Shown piece by piece: positions 5,924 through 12,921 of a stretch of 17,223 bases of DNA. Every line of letters starts with the position of its first letter. Position 1 is the first letter of the stretch. The position numbers were made by a program, and so were the translations under genes. The stretch is from Streptosporangiaceae bacterium (lineage in GTDB: Bacteria; Actinomycetota; Actinomycetes; Streptosporangiales; Streptosporangiaceae). The stretch covers positions 1-17,223 of the forward strand of contig JASHOI010000049.1 in the NCBI GenBank assembly GCA_030041195.1. Direction: 5' to 3'. The notes beneath the pieces were generated by a model. The model made no database searches, was not told where the DNA came from, and saw only the letters and a program-made list of their open reading frames with translations.

Positions 5924-6321
5924 AGTTCAAGCTCGACAAGAACCTGCCCGTCTCGGCGGCCAGCGTCCTGGCGGCCGCCGGGCACGACGTCGACACTGTT
6001 CCCGGCGAGCACCTATCAGGCCGGCCCGACCACGACATCGTCGCGGCATCGACAACAGCCGAGCGGGTTCTGATCTCACTAGATGTGGGCCTGGGCGACA
6101 TCCGCGCCTATCCGCCCGGCAGCCACGCCGGCATCGTGATCTGTGTCAGCGATGTGGACACCGCGATTCTGTCTGCGAGCGAGGCGATGAAGCCGGGTAT
6201 TCGGGGCCCTCGTAGCTCGTTCGAAGCCCCAGCTGCTCGTAGAAACGCCGTTCCGCGTCTGGATCCTGGACGTGCAAGCTGTCAGACGCGCCGGTACACG
6301 AGAACGCCATCCGCCTCGTAA
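5920..6321 (+). pseudogene. DUF5615 PIN-like toxin with replaced 3' end
   Basis: Residues 1-90 match the DUF5615 PIN-like ribonuclease family: KFKLDKNLPVSAASVLAAAGHDV with acidic Asp6, then GRPDHDIVAAS (Asp37, Asp39), ERVLISLDVGLGDIR (Asp55, Asp60) and HAGIVICVSD. From about residue 90 the expected final helix and strand (usually ending in xLVVVxxxRxRxR) are missing. They are replaced by Arg/Pro-rich sequence up to TGA-type stop at 6321. The reverse strand of this replaced part encodes a VOC-protein fragment, so the 3' end was lost in a rearrangement. The active-site acids remain, so residual activity is possible but the fold is incomplete. It overlaps the convergent membrane gene by 40 bases. 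Confidence 0.75.
6190..6289 (-). pseudogene. VOC/glyoxalase-like protein, internal fragment
   Basis: The reverse strand reads DSLHVQDPDAERRFYEQLG, then LRTSYEGPEYP; with a one-base shift it continues GFIAS. The pattern VxDxxxxxRFYExLGLxxxYEGPEYPGFIA is the first beta-alpha-beta module of glyoxalase/bleomycin-resistance (VOC) proteins. No start codon or second module is present. The fragment directly abuts the stop of the large membrane gene upstream and the broken end of the toxin downstream. It is the leftover of a gene caught at a deletion or rearrangement junction. Confidence 0.6.
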
Positions 6322-8345
6322 TCGAGCCGGAAGCCGGTCCTCTGCAGATAGCGGAGGATGTCGGAGGTCGAGCAGTGCCGATCAGGACAGGGCCAGACGA
6401 GCACCCAGCCCACGTCCATCCGGCGGGCGTCCAGGCGCGCGGCCGCGAGCAAGGCCGGGTAACTGCTGGTCCCGGTGAGCGACTCAGAAACGCTGCGGGA
6501 CTGGCCCTGGGCGGTCAGCAGGCCGTCGTAGAACGCGTGCCGCCTGATCCCGGCCAGCGTCGGGGCCGGCAGCCTGGACAGGTAGCCGACGGCGCGCGGA
6601 TGGCCGTCGGCGGTCGCCAGCACCTGGGCCTCGGGATCGAACGCGGCGCCCTCCCCCTTCATCGGCACTCCGCCCCTGACGCCAAACGGGACGTCCACGA
6701 CAAGAGATTGAGAATGGTCGGCAGCGATCGGGTGATCGACCGCCGGCAGCGCGGTGGGCATGGTTCCCACGGACGAGTTGCCCACCCAGCCGACCTCGAG
6801 TGCCCCGAGCACAAGCACGGGGATGACCAGCGCCGCGGCGTGGTAGCGAAGCCATTCGACCGCCGCGCCTGCGAGCAGTGCGGCAGGCACGATCGCGAGC
6901 ATCGTCAGCCGCGCGGCCTCGCGGAAGCCGGCCAGCCCGGGGAGCTGCACGAACCAGGTGAACGGCATGACGGCGGACAGCCGCACCCCATTCCACACTT
7001 CGGCGACGGGCACGTAGACGTGGTCGCCGATCTTCAGCGTCGATCCCAGCGACAGTGCGGCGACCCCCAGCCACAGCAGCGCGAGCAGCACGGCGCTGCG
7101 GCGCCGCCACGAAACTGCCAGTCCCGCCACCGCGAGCACCGTCAGCAGCAGGCCGAAGGTGGCAACTCCGTCCGAGGTCGGCCCGTGGAAGCTGACCGCG
7201 CTAAGCGCGGTCAGGCCGTGGCTGACCACCTGCGGAGACGCGGCGAACAGCCCGGGCAGGGAGGTGCCGGAGTGGATGTAGTCCACGTCCACGGAAGCCG
7301 ACGGCATGGACGCGCCGCCCGAGCGTGTCTGCGCGACCATGGCGGCGATCTGCGGGCTGGCCACCACCAGGGCGACCGCCGCTGCCACCCCGATGACCGC
7401 CAGCCTCCTGATCCAGCCCGGCGTGCCCGGCGTGCCCGGGGTACCCGGGATCCCGGCCGCCCCGGCGGGCGCCGGGCGGCGGGCCAGCCACTCCAGCAGT
7501 ACCACCAGCACCAGGATCGCCACCATGATGGCCGACTCCTGGTCGGTGAGCAGGCTGGCGCCCAGGATCACCCCCAGGATCACGGCCTGCGGCCAGCCCG
7601 GGCGGCGGCGCAGCCGCACCGCAGCCTCCAGCGCCAGCGGCAAGAACAGCACGCCAACCGCCAGGTTCAGCTGATACCAGGCGTGCCACGCGAGCATGGA
7701 CGACAGGCCGAAGAACGCGCCCGCGGCGATCGCACCGACCTGCGAGCGCAGCCACAGCCTGGCTACCCGGTACATCGCGTAGCACAGCAGCCCCGGGATG
7801 AGGGCCGACAGCAGGTTGTAGGAAGCGCTGGGGCCGAAGACGACGGTGACCGGGATCATCAGCACGCCCTCGAGGGGCATCAGCGCGTGATATCCGAGCT
7901 GCGCGCCGACCGGCGCGGCAATGGCGCGGGTGAACCAGGGGTTGCCCAGGTGTTCCACCTGATGGGCCACCCACCAGAAGCCCCACACGTACGAGCCCGC
8001 ATCGCGGGTGTCCGGCAGCTTTCCCTCGGTCAGGTAGGCGGCCCGTGGCCAGTTCACGGCTACGCCTGCAGCCAGGTAACAGGCCAGAACCACCAGATGG
8101 CGGGCGGTTGCGCTGCTGGCGAGCAGGCGGCCAGCCGGCGTCGCACCGATCCGGGACTGCCGGGCCGGCCCGAGCTTGCCAAGCCGGCCGGCCGATGTCG
8201 CTGCCGGCGCAACCACGCGAACGCCGGAATCCGGCCGGTCAGGACCGGGGTCCGCGGGTTCTGGCTCGCTGCCGATAACTGCTGACTGATGGAGCGCTAC
8301 GGCGGGAGCATCCCGGCCCGGGTCGTCGCTCTTTCCTGGCTGCAC
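6282..8345 (-). CDS. Large polytopic membrane protein, GT-C glycosyltransferase-like
   Basis: 687 residues from GTG 8345 (no clear ribosome site, so the exact start is uncertain). The first 80 residues are polar and cytoplasmic. About ten or more hydrophobic helices follow between residues 80 and 530. The first outer loop has acidic LPDTRDAGSYVWGFWW, then NPWFTRAIAAPVGAQLGYH, similar to the layout of GT-C lipid-linked-sugar transferases and YfhO-like proteins, whose first loop holds the catalytic Asp. The last 150 residues form a soluble, probably external domain. Role in cell-envelope glycosylation is an inference from topology only. A GTP-GTP-GTP triplet repeat (GIPGTPGTPGTPGW, near res 300) lies in a cytoplasmic loop. 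Transcription may start at the candidate promoter at 8517-8545. Confidence 0.75.
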   Translation of the reverse strand: MQPGKSDDPGRDAPAVALHQSAVIGSEPEPADPGPDRPDSGVRVVAPAATSAGRLGKLGPARQSRIGATPAGRLLASSATARHLVVLACYLAAGVAVNWPRAAYLTEGKLPDTRDAGSYVWGFWWVAHQVEHLGNPWFTRAIAAPVGAQLGYHALMPLEGVLMIPVTVVFGPSASYNLLSALIPGLLCYAMYRVARLWLRSQVGAIAAGAFFGLSSMLAWHAWYQLNLAVGVLFLPLALEAAVRLRRRPGWPQAVILGVILGASLLTDQESAIMVAILVLVVLLEWLARRPAPAGAAGIPGTPGTPGTPGWIRRLAVIGVAAAVALVVASPQIAAMVAQTRSGGASMPSASVDVDYIHSGTSLPGLFAASPQVVSHGLTALSAVSFHGPTSDGVATFGLLLTVLAVAGLAVSWRRRSAVLLALLWLGVAALSLGSTLKIGDHVYVPVAEVWNGVRLSAVMPFTWFVQLPGLAGFREAARLTMLAIVPAALLAGAAVEWLRYHAAALVIPVLVLGALEVGWVGNSSVGTMPTALPAVDHPIAADHSQSLVVDVPFGVRGGVPMKGEGAAFDPEAQVLATADGHPRAVGYLSRLPAPTLAGIRRHAFYDGLLTAQGQSRSVSESLTGTSSYPALLAAARLDARRMDVGWVLVWPCPDRHCSTSDILRYLQRTGFRLDYEADGVLVYRRV

Positions 8346-8516
8346 TGATCACCACTTCTACGGAGTGCTGTGTACATGACACATGTCTGGAGATACCCGG
8401 AACCGAGTTCGGCGACATGTGACGGCAATGACCATGCCTTGACGCCGCCCCGGCATGAGTCCGCCACGTGCCAATGGGCATGATCCTGTCACGAAATACC
8501 GATGACCGGACAAAAT

Positions 8517-8545
8517 AAGGTAAACGGAGAGTAATATAAGGTCAA
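8517..8545 (-). promoter_or_regulatory. Candidate vegetative sigma promoter for the membrane-protein gene
   Basis: On the minus strand TTGACC (8545-8540) is separated by exactly 17 bases from TACCTT (8522-8517), fitting TTGACN and TANNNT for the main actinobacterial sigma factor. It would give a leader of about 165 bases before GTG 8345. On the plus strand the same DNA shows two near-identical 11-mers (ATAAGGTAAAC at 8515-8525, ATAAGGTCAAC at 8536-8546), 21 bp apart, which may instead or also be regulator sites. Confidence 0.5.
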
Positions 8546-8732
8546 CAGATGGCAATATCCGCGATGCGGTCGCCGAATAGGGCGCGGCGAGCGCTTGCTG
8601 CGCCGACCAGATTACCGGTGGATCGGTGACTCGGCGGGGGAGCGTCGCGTTCCAGGTGGTCTCGGATAGTGGGAAGGCGACGGCAGAACCCGGCGGTGTG
8701 CGAAAGGGACCGAAGCGGCGCCGAGCCTTTCC

Positions 8733-8738
8733 TACTCT
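8733..8738 (+). promoter_or_regulatory. Candidate -10 element for leaderless transcript
   Basis: TACTCT fits TANNNT and ends six bases before ATG 8745, the usual spacing for transcripts that start at the A of the start codon in actinobacteria. No good -35 hexamer is seen at 17-18 bases upstream. Confidence 0.3.
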
Positions 8739-8744
8739 GAACTT

Positions 8745-8804
8745 ATGGCGGACCCGGCTTGCGGCAGATGCTCAACGCGAACGCCGGCCGGAGCGTGGCC
8801 ATGA
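8745..8804 (+). CDS. Possible 19-aa leader peptide coupled to the monooxygenase
   Basis: ATG 8745 opens a 19-codon frame, MADPACGRCSTRTPAGAWP, whose TGA (8802-8804) overlaps the monooxygenase ATG (8801) as ATGA. No ribosome site precedes it, but the TACTCT six bases upstream would allow leaderless translation. The exact overlap suggests that ribosomes finishing the peptide could restart at the monooxygenase. The two Cys and consecutive Arg/Thr codons could sense amino-acid supply. It is short enough to be chance. Confidence 0.3.
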   Translation: MADPACGRCSTRTPAGAWP

Positions 8805-10291
8805 CCGGGCATGCGGTGGTGATCGCCGGAGCAGGTCCGGTGGGGCTGATGCTGGCGGGCGAGCTGGCCCTGGCGGGCACCGACGTCGCCGTTGTCGAAC
8901 GGCGCGCCAGCCAGGACCTCGACGGCTCGCGCGCGGGCGGTCTGCATTCGCGCACGATCGAAGTTCTCGATCAGCGCGGAATCGCCGGCCGGTTCCTTGC
9001 GCAGGGCAGGCCGCACCCGGACATACGGTTCTCGGATGCTCCGCTGGACATCAGCGACTTTCCCACCAGGCACAACTACGCGCTCGGGCTGTGGCAGCGC
9101 CAGACCGAACACACGCTGGCCGGCTGGGCCGGCGAGCTCGGGGTGCCGATCTACCGCGGACGCGAAGTGACCGGCTTCGTTCAAGACGACGCCGGCGTCG
9201 ACGTCGTGCTGTCCGAGGGCCCGCCGCTGCGGGCGGAATACCTCGTGGGCTGTGACGGAGGACGCAGCCTGATCCGTAAGGCAGCAGGCATCGAGTTCCG
9301 TGGGTGGGATCCGACAACCACCTCCCTGGCCGCCGAGGCTGAGATGACCCAGGAGCCCCAGTGGGGCAGCCGCCGCAACCACAACGGCACCCATTACCTC
9401 CGCAGGCTCGAGGACGGGAAAGTGCGGGTCCTGGTCAGAGAACAGCACGCCGGGCAGGCCGGCGAGCCGACCCTGGGTGATCTCAGCCAGGCGATCACCG
9501 CTGTCTGGGGAACGGACTACGGCCTGCGCACGGCCAGCTGGATATACCGGTTCACCGACGTGACCCGGCAGGCGGCGGCCTACCGGAACGGACGGGTGCT
9601 GCTGGCCGGTGACGCCGCGCACGTGCATTCCGCGATCGGCGGGCAGGGCCTCAACACCGGCGTGCAGGACGCGGTCAACCTGGGATGGAAGCTGGCGCAG
9701 GTGGTCAGCCGGACGTCGCCGCAAGCCCTGCTGGATACCTACCACGCCGAGCGGCACCCGGTCGCCGCGCGCGTGCTGCGCAACACCATGGCCCAGGTCG
9801 CGCTCGACCGCTCCGACGACCGTGTCGACGCGCTGCGCGACACCGTGTGCGAGCTGCTGACCATGGACGAGCCGCGGAAGCGGATCGCCGCGATGATAAG
9901 CGGCCTGGACATTCACTACGACCTCGGCCAGGGACACCCGCTGCTCGGGCGGCGCATGCCCGACCTCGACCTCGTCACCGCCACTGGCCCGCTGCGGGTC
10001 TTCACCCTGCTGCACCAGGCCCGGCCGGTGCTGCTCAACCTCGGCGAGCCCGGCGGTATCGACATCACCCCATGGGCGGACCGGGTCCGGCTGATCGAGG
10101 CGACCTACGCCGGCAGGTGGGAACTCCCGGTGCTCGGCACGGTTGCTGCTCCGGCTGCGGTGCTGATCCGGCCCGACGGACACGTCGCCTGGGTGGCAGA
10201 CCCAGGCCAGCAGGGACTTCGTGACGCGCTCACTACCTGGTTCGGGCCGCCCGCCGCGGCAACGGTAGGTCCAGGCCTACCAGGAAACTAG
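8801..10291 (+). CDS. FAD-dependent aromatic-ring monooxygenase
   Basis: A 496-residue class A flavoprotein hydroxylase, which uses NAD(P)H and O2 to hydroxylate an aromatic or polyketide-like substrate. It has the N-terminal dinucleotide motif VVIAGAGPVGLMLAGELA (Gly10, Gly12, Gly15), the middle DG motif YLVGCDGGRSLIRKAAGI (Asp152) and the FAD-ribityl GD motif GRVLLAGDAAHVHSAIGGQG (Asp271), then LNTGVQDAVNLGWKLA. The last 120 residues match the thioredoxin-like C-terminal domain of PgaE/MhqA/Rox-type enzymes. The start at ATG 8801 has GGAG seven bases upstream and puts the FAD motif at the very N-terminus; ATG 8768 lacks a site. The kinase gene begins 47 bases downstream, so the enzyme may be controlled with that system. 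Substrate unknown; antibiotic inactivation or catabolism are both possible. Confidence 0.92.
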   Translation: MTGHAVVIAGAGPVGLMLAGELALAGTDVAVVERRASQDLDGSRAGGLHSRTIEVLDQRGIAGRFLAQGRPHPDIRFSDAPLDISDFPTRHNYALGLWQRQTEHTLAGWAGELGVPIYRGREVTGFVQDDAGVDVVLSEGPPLRAEYLVGCDGGRSLIRKAAGIEFRGWDPTTTSLAAEAEMTQEPQWGSRRNHNGTHYLRRLEDGKVRVLVREQHAGQAGEPTLGDLSQAITAVWGTDYGLRTASWIYRFTDVTRQAAAYRNGRVLLAGDAAHVHSAIGGQGLNTGVQDAVNLGWKLAQVVSRTSPQALLDTYHAERHPVAARVLRNTMAQVALDRSDDRVDALRDTVCELLTMDEPRKRIAAMISGLDIHYDLGQGHPLLGRRMPDLDLVTATGPLRVFTLLHQARPVLLNLGEPGGIDITPWADRVRLIEATYAGRWELPVLGTVAAPAAVLIRPDGHVAWVADPGQQGLRDALTTWFGPPAAATVGPGLPGN

Positions 10292-10338
10292 GTGCTAGCC
10301 CATCGCGGATGGTGGGCCATCGGGGCCACGATGGCGTC

Positions 10339-12051
10339 ATGTGGATGTTCCTGGTTCTGGTATGGCGGATGCTCAGCAGGGTGCTGCGCCGGATGGGCCG
10401 GTGGGACCTGCTGGCGCCGGTGGCGGCCGTCGGCGCGGCGCTGTTCGGCCTGAATAGCTGGACGGCGGTCACCGTCCTGGCCGCGCTGCTGCTCGCCGTC
10501 GTGTTCGCGCTGATCCTGCTGGGCGGGCGGTCGGCCGGTGCGGTGAGCCTGCTTCCGGTGGCCATGCTTGGCGCCGGGATCTCCGGGCTGTGGGCGGCCG
10601 CCGCCATGGCCCGGTCGTGGGTGCAGGGGCCGTTCTCGCTGTGGCAGACGGTCAACGTGCTCGCCGCGCCGGCAGTATTCCGCAAGATCACTTACGAGTC
10701 GCTGAACAGCGCCACGTTCAAGGCGAAGTCGCTGGCCGCGACGCCGAGCAACGTCATCCAGAGGTCCGTCTTCATCGTGCCCCGGTACAGCCTCCAGGCG
10801 CTGCGCGCCGCGCGCAAGATCGTCTACCGGGGGCCGGCCCGGACGCAAGTGATCGTCCACACGCACAGCCTGCTGTGGGGCCGTCTGCTGATCGTGGGGT
10901 CGCTGCTGCTGCTGGCCATCGGCCTGTGGCTCGCGCCGCGCGCAGTGGCTGACCTGCGCACCCAGTTCGCGAAGGTGGCGCCGCACCTGCGGCGGTGGGT
11001 CCGGGAAGGTAACTGGGGCATTTTCCTGGTCCCCGTGACGTCCTTCGGGCTGACCATGTTCGGCGTGCGCCCGTGGACGGTCGCGGCGATCATCGTCGCG
11101 ATCGTGATCACGATCCGGTGGCCCAGGCTGGCCGCGGACCTGGTCCCGCTGGTGCTCGTGCTGTTCGCGCTCTACGGCTTCATGCTGGCCTCGCGCGGGG
11201 TGACGGGGCCGAGGGTGTTCGCGGCGCCCAGGGCGACCTGGTTCGGCGCGGTGCGGGTGGACAGCACGGATACTTCGCTGCTGGCCGGGGTGGAGGCCAG
11301 CGCGCTGCTGGCGCTCGGCGCCTGGCTCTTCCCGCGCACGCTCGGCTCGCACGCGCGCGGCAAGGGGACGTCGGAGCAGACCGCCGCGCTGGCGGCCCGG
11401 GTGCAGCGGCTCACCGAGACCCGCGACCAGGCCGCGGACGCCGCCTCGGCCGAGTTGCGGCGGATCGAGCGGGACCTGCACGACGGGACCCAGGCCCGGC
11501 TGGTGGCGCTGGGCATGAGCCTGCGGGCCCTGGAGCGGATGCTGCCGCCCAGCTCGCCCGGGGCGCTGGCGCTGGTCGCCGAGGCGCGGGAGACCTCGCT
11601 GCACGCGCTGAACGACCTGCGCAACCTGGTCCGGGGCATCTACCCGCCGGTGCTGGCCGACCGGGGCCTGGCGCACGCGACCAAGGCGCTGGCGCTGGAC
11701 ACGCCGCTGCCGGTGGAGCTGGACATCGACCTGCCCGGGCGGCTGGCGCCGCCGATCGAGTCGGCCTGCTACTTCGCGGTGGCCGAGATGCTGGCCAACG
11801 CGGTCAAGCACTCCGGCGCGCGGCGGGTGCACATCCGCATTCAGCACACGGCCGGCGTGCTGCGGATCGAGGTGGCCGACGACGGCGCCGGAGGCGCCGA
11901 CCCGGCGCGCGGCACCGGACTGCGCGGCGTGGAGCAGCGGCTGGGTACGTTTGATGGCATCCTGGCCGTGAGCAGCCCGCCCGGAGGACCGACCATGATC
12001 GCCATGGAGGTGCCTTGCGTGTTGTCGTCGCCGAAGACCTGTTCCTGCTGA
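10339..12051 (+). CDS. Membrane sensor histidine kinase, NarL/DesK type
   Basis: 570 residues from ATG 10339 (GTG 10309 is possible; neither has a good ribosome site). The N-terminal 320 residues hold about six hydrophobic helices in two groups. Between them is a roughly 100-residue basic cytoplasmic or external segment around SLWQTVNVLAAPAVFRKITYE. A short coiled-coil linker leads to the HisKA_3 phospho-acceptor RIERDLHDGTQARLVALG, with His381. The ATPase domain has the N box EMLANAVKHSGARRV, the G1 box VADDGAGGA and the G2 box GTGLRGVEQRLG. It should autophosphorylate and pass phosphate to the response regulator, whose TTG start lies inside the last 37 bases of this gene. The sensing part matches no named input domain that I know. 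Confidence 0.92.
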   Translation: MWMFLVLVWRMLSRVLRRMGRWDLLAPVAAVGAALFGLNSWTAVTVLAALLLAVVFALILLGGRSAGAVSLLPVAMLGAGISGLWAAAAMARSWVQGPFSLWQTVNVLAAPAVFRKITYESLNSATFKAKSLAATPSNVIQRSVFIVPRYSLQALRAARKIVYRGPARTQVIVHTHSLLWGRLLIVGSLLLLAIGLWLAPRAVADLRTQFAKVAPHLRRWVREGNWGIFLVPVTSFGLTMFGVRPWTVAAIIVAIVITIRWPRLAADLVPLVLVLFALYGFMLASRGVTGPRVFAAPRATWFGAVRVDSTDTSLLAGVEASALLALGAWLFPRTLGSHARGKGTSEQTAALAARVQRLTETRDQAADAASAELRRIERDLHDGTQARLVALGMSLRALERMLPPSSPGALALVAEARETSLHALNDLRNLVRGIYPPVLADRGLAHATKALALDTPLPVELDIDLPGRLAPPIESACYFAVAEMLANAVKHSGARRVHIRIQHTAGVLRIEVADDGAGGADPARGTGLRGVEQRLGTFDGILAVSSPPGGPTMIAMEVPCVLSSPKTCSC

Positions 12052-12659
12052 GGGACGGGCTCACGAGGCTGCTCACCGCGCACGGCTTCGAGATCGCGGC
12101 GGCGGTGGACACCGCGCCGGGGTTGCTGCGGGCGCTGCTGGAGCAGCGCCCCGACGTGGCGATCGTGGACGTGAGGCTGCCGCCGGGCTTGGCGGACGAC
12201 GGGCTGCAGGCCGCGCTGGCGGCGCGGCGCGAAGTGCCGGGGCTCCCGGTGCTGCTGCTGTCCCAGTACGTCGAGCAGCTGTACGCACGCGAGCTGCTGG
12301 CCGACCAGGTGGGCGCCGTCGGCTACCTGCTCAAGGACCAGGTGTTCAACGACGACCAGTTCGTGGACGCGGTGCGCACGGTGGCGGGGGGCGGCACCGT
12401 GCTCGACGCCGAGGTGGTCACCAAACTGGTCGGCCGCCGGTCCCGGGACGAGCCGATCGCCCGGCTGTCCGGGCGGGAACGCCAGGTGCTGCAGCTGATG
12501 GCCGAGGGCCGCTCGAACGCGGCGATCGCGCAGCAGCTGTTCGTCACCGAGAAGGCGGTCAGCAAGCACACCACCAGCATCTTCACCAAGCTCGGGCTTG
12601 CCGCGTCCGAAGACGACAACCGCCGTGTGCTGGCCGTCCTCGCCTACCTGAACTCCTGA
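12015..12659 (+). CDS. NarL/LuxR-family response regulator
   Basis: 214 residues. The receiver domain (1-120) has the acidic pair Glu7/Asp8, phospho-acceptor Asp52 in VAIVDVRLPP, Ser83 and Lys107 in GYLLKDQ. The C-terminal LuxR helix-turn-helix (about 150-200) reads LSGRERQVLQLMAEGRSNAAI, then VTEKAVSKHTTSIFTKLGL. The start is TTG at 12015, with GGAGG at 12006-12010, inside the kinase gene: coupled translation gives matched amounts. It is the partner of the kinase. Its targets may include the upstream monooxygenase. The stop codon lies within the 11-bp sequence duplicated around the downstream MITE-like element. Confidence 0.94.
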   Translation: MRVVVAEDLFLLRDGLTRLLTAHGFEIAAAVDTAPGLLRALLEQRPDVAIVDVRLPPGLADDGLQAALAARREVPGLPVLLLSQYVEQLYARELLADQVGAVGYLLKDQVFNDDQFVDAVRTVAGGGTVLDAEVVTKLVGRRSRDEPIARLSGRERQVLQLMAEGRSNAAIAQQLFVTEKAVSKHTTSIFTKLGLAASEDDNRRVLAVLAYLNS

Positions 12660-12662
12660 GCC
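12652..12662. repeat. Left copy of 11-bp target-site duplication
   Basis: ACTCCTGAGCC occurs here and again at 12902-12912, flanking the MITE-like element. The left copy contains the TGA stop of the response regulator. Confidence 0.65.
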
Positions 12663-12901
12663 AATGCCGCGTACTTAACGCGGCGGTGGCCGAGGTATGA
12701 CGCGAGGCTGAGACATTCCCTGCTGTACCACAAGTCCCACCAGCCCCAACCGTTCTGGCAGGGATCCGCTCAGACATTCGATTTCCATGATCTGGGTGGA
12801 TAACGACCAAATACACGACGTTTGCCACCCAGATCATGAAACAGCTCACCCGATCGACCGTTTCCGTCGCCGGCAGGTCCTTAAGTACGCGGCATTTTGC
12901 G
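12663..12901. mobile_element. MITE-like non-autonomous element, 239 bp
   Basis: The left end AATGCCGCGTACTTAA (12663-12678) is the exact reverse complement of 12881-12896. On the right, five more bases (TTGCG) precede the second copy of the flanking 11-mer. An 11-bp duplication is in the 10-13 bp range known for IS4-family insertion. No ORF with a start, ribosome site or transposase motif lies inside. I infer a short derivative mobilised by a full IS elsewhere in the genome. It landed directly after the regulator's stop codon, between convergent genes, and so did no coding damage. Confidence 0.7.
12786..12838. terminator. Perfect 14-bp hairpin inside the MITE, possible bidirectional terminator
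   Basis: CATGATCTGGGTGG (12786-12799) pairs perfectly with CCACCCAGATCATG (12825-12838) around a 25-base A/T-richer loop. It stands between the converging response-regulator and secretion-cassette units, so it could stop transcripts from both sides. Confidence 0.5.
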
Positions 12902-12912
12902 ACTCCTGAGCC
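12902..12912. repeat. Right copy of 11-bp target-site duplication
   Basis: ACTCCTGAGCC, identical to 12652-12662. It lies 10 bases outside the stop of the convergent 255-aa gene. Confidence 0.65.
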
Positions 12913-12921
12913 CGGCCAACG

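Larger units (their letters stand above)
8346..8744. other. Divergent intergenic region, no gene
   Basis: 400 bases between the divergent membrane-protein and monooxygenase units. The stretch 8500-8560 is clearly A/T-richer than the surroundings and holds the minus-strand promoter candidate. A short ACATG-ACA-CATGT repeat (8374-8386) lies in the presumed leader of the membrane gene. I see no supportable coding region. Confidence 0.6.

Noticed and set aside
7421..7456. CCCGGCGTG repeats suggestive of a regulatory or CRISPR-like array
   Set aside because: They lie inside the membrane-protein gene and encode a Gly-Thr-Pro triplet repeat; there are no spacers.
6375..8285. 636-codon plus-strand ORF opposite the membrane-protein gene
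   Set aside because: Arg/Gln/His/Gly-rich composition with no domain; the opposite strand has clear membrane helices, so this is a high-GC shadow frame.
8374..8386. ACATG-ACA-CATGT inverted repeat
   Set aside because: Only five-base arms; such repeats are expected by chance in a window of this size.
8732..10183. 483-codon minus-strand ORF opposite the monooxygenase
   Set aside because: The plus strand carries all three FAD hydroxylase motifs; the minus frame has no motif and no ribosome site.
10288..11847. 519-codon minus-strand ORF opposite the histidine kinase
   Set aside because: Gln/His/Arg/Pro-rich shadow sequence; the kinase H, N and G boxes are on the plus strand.
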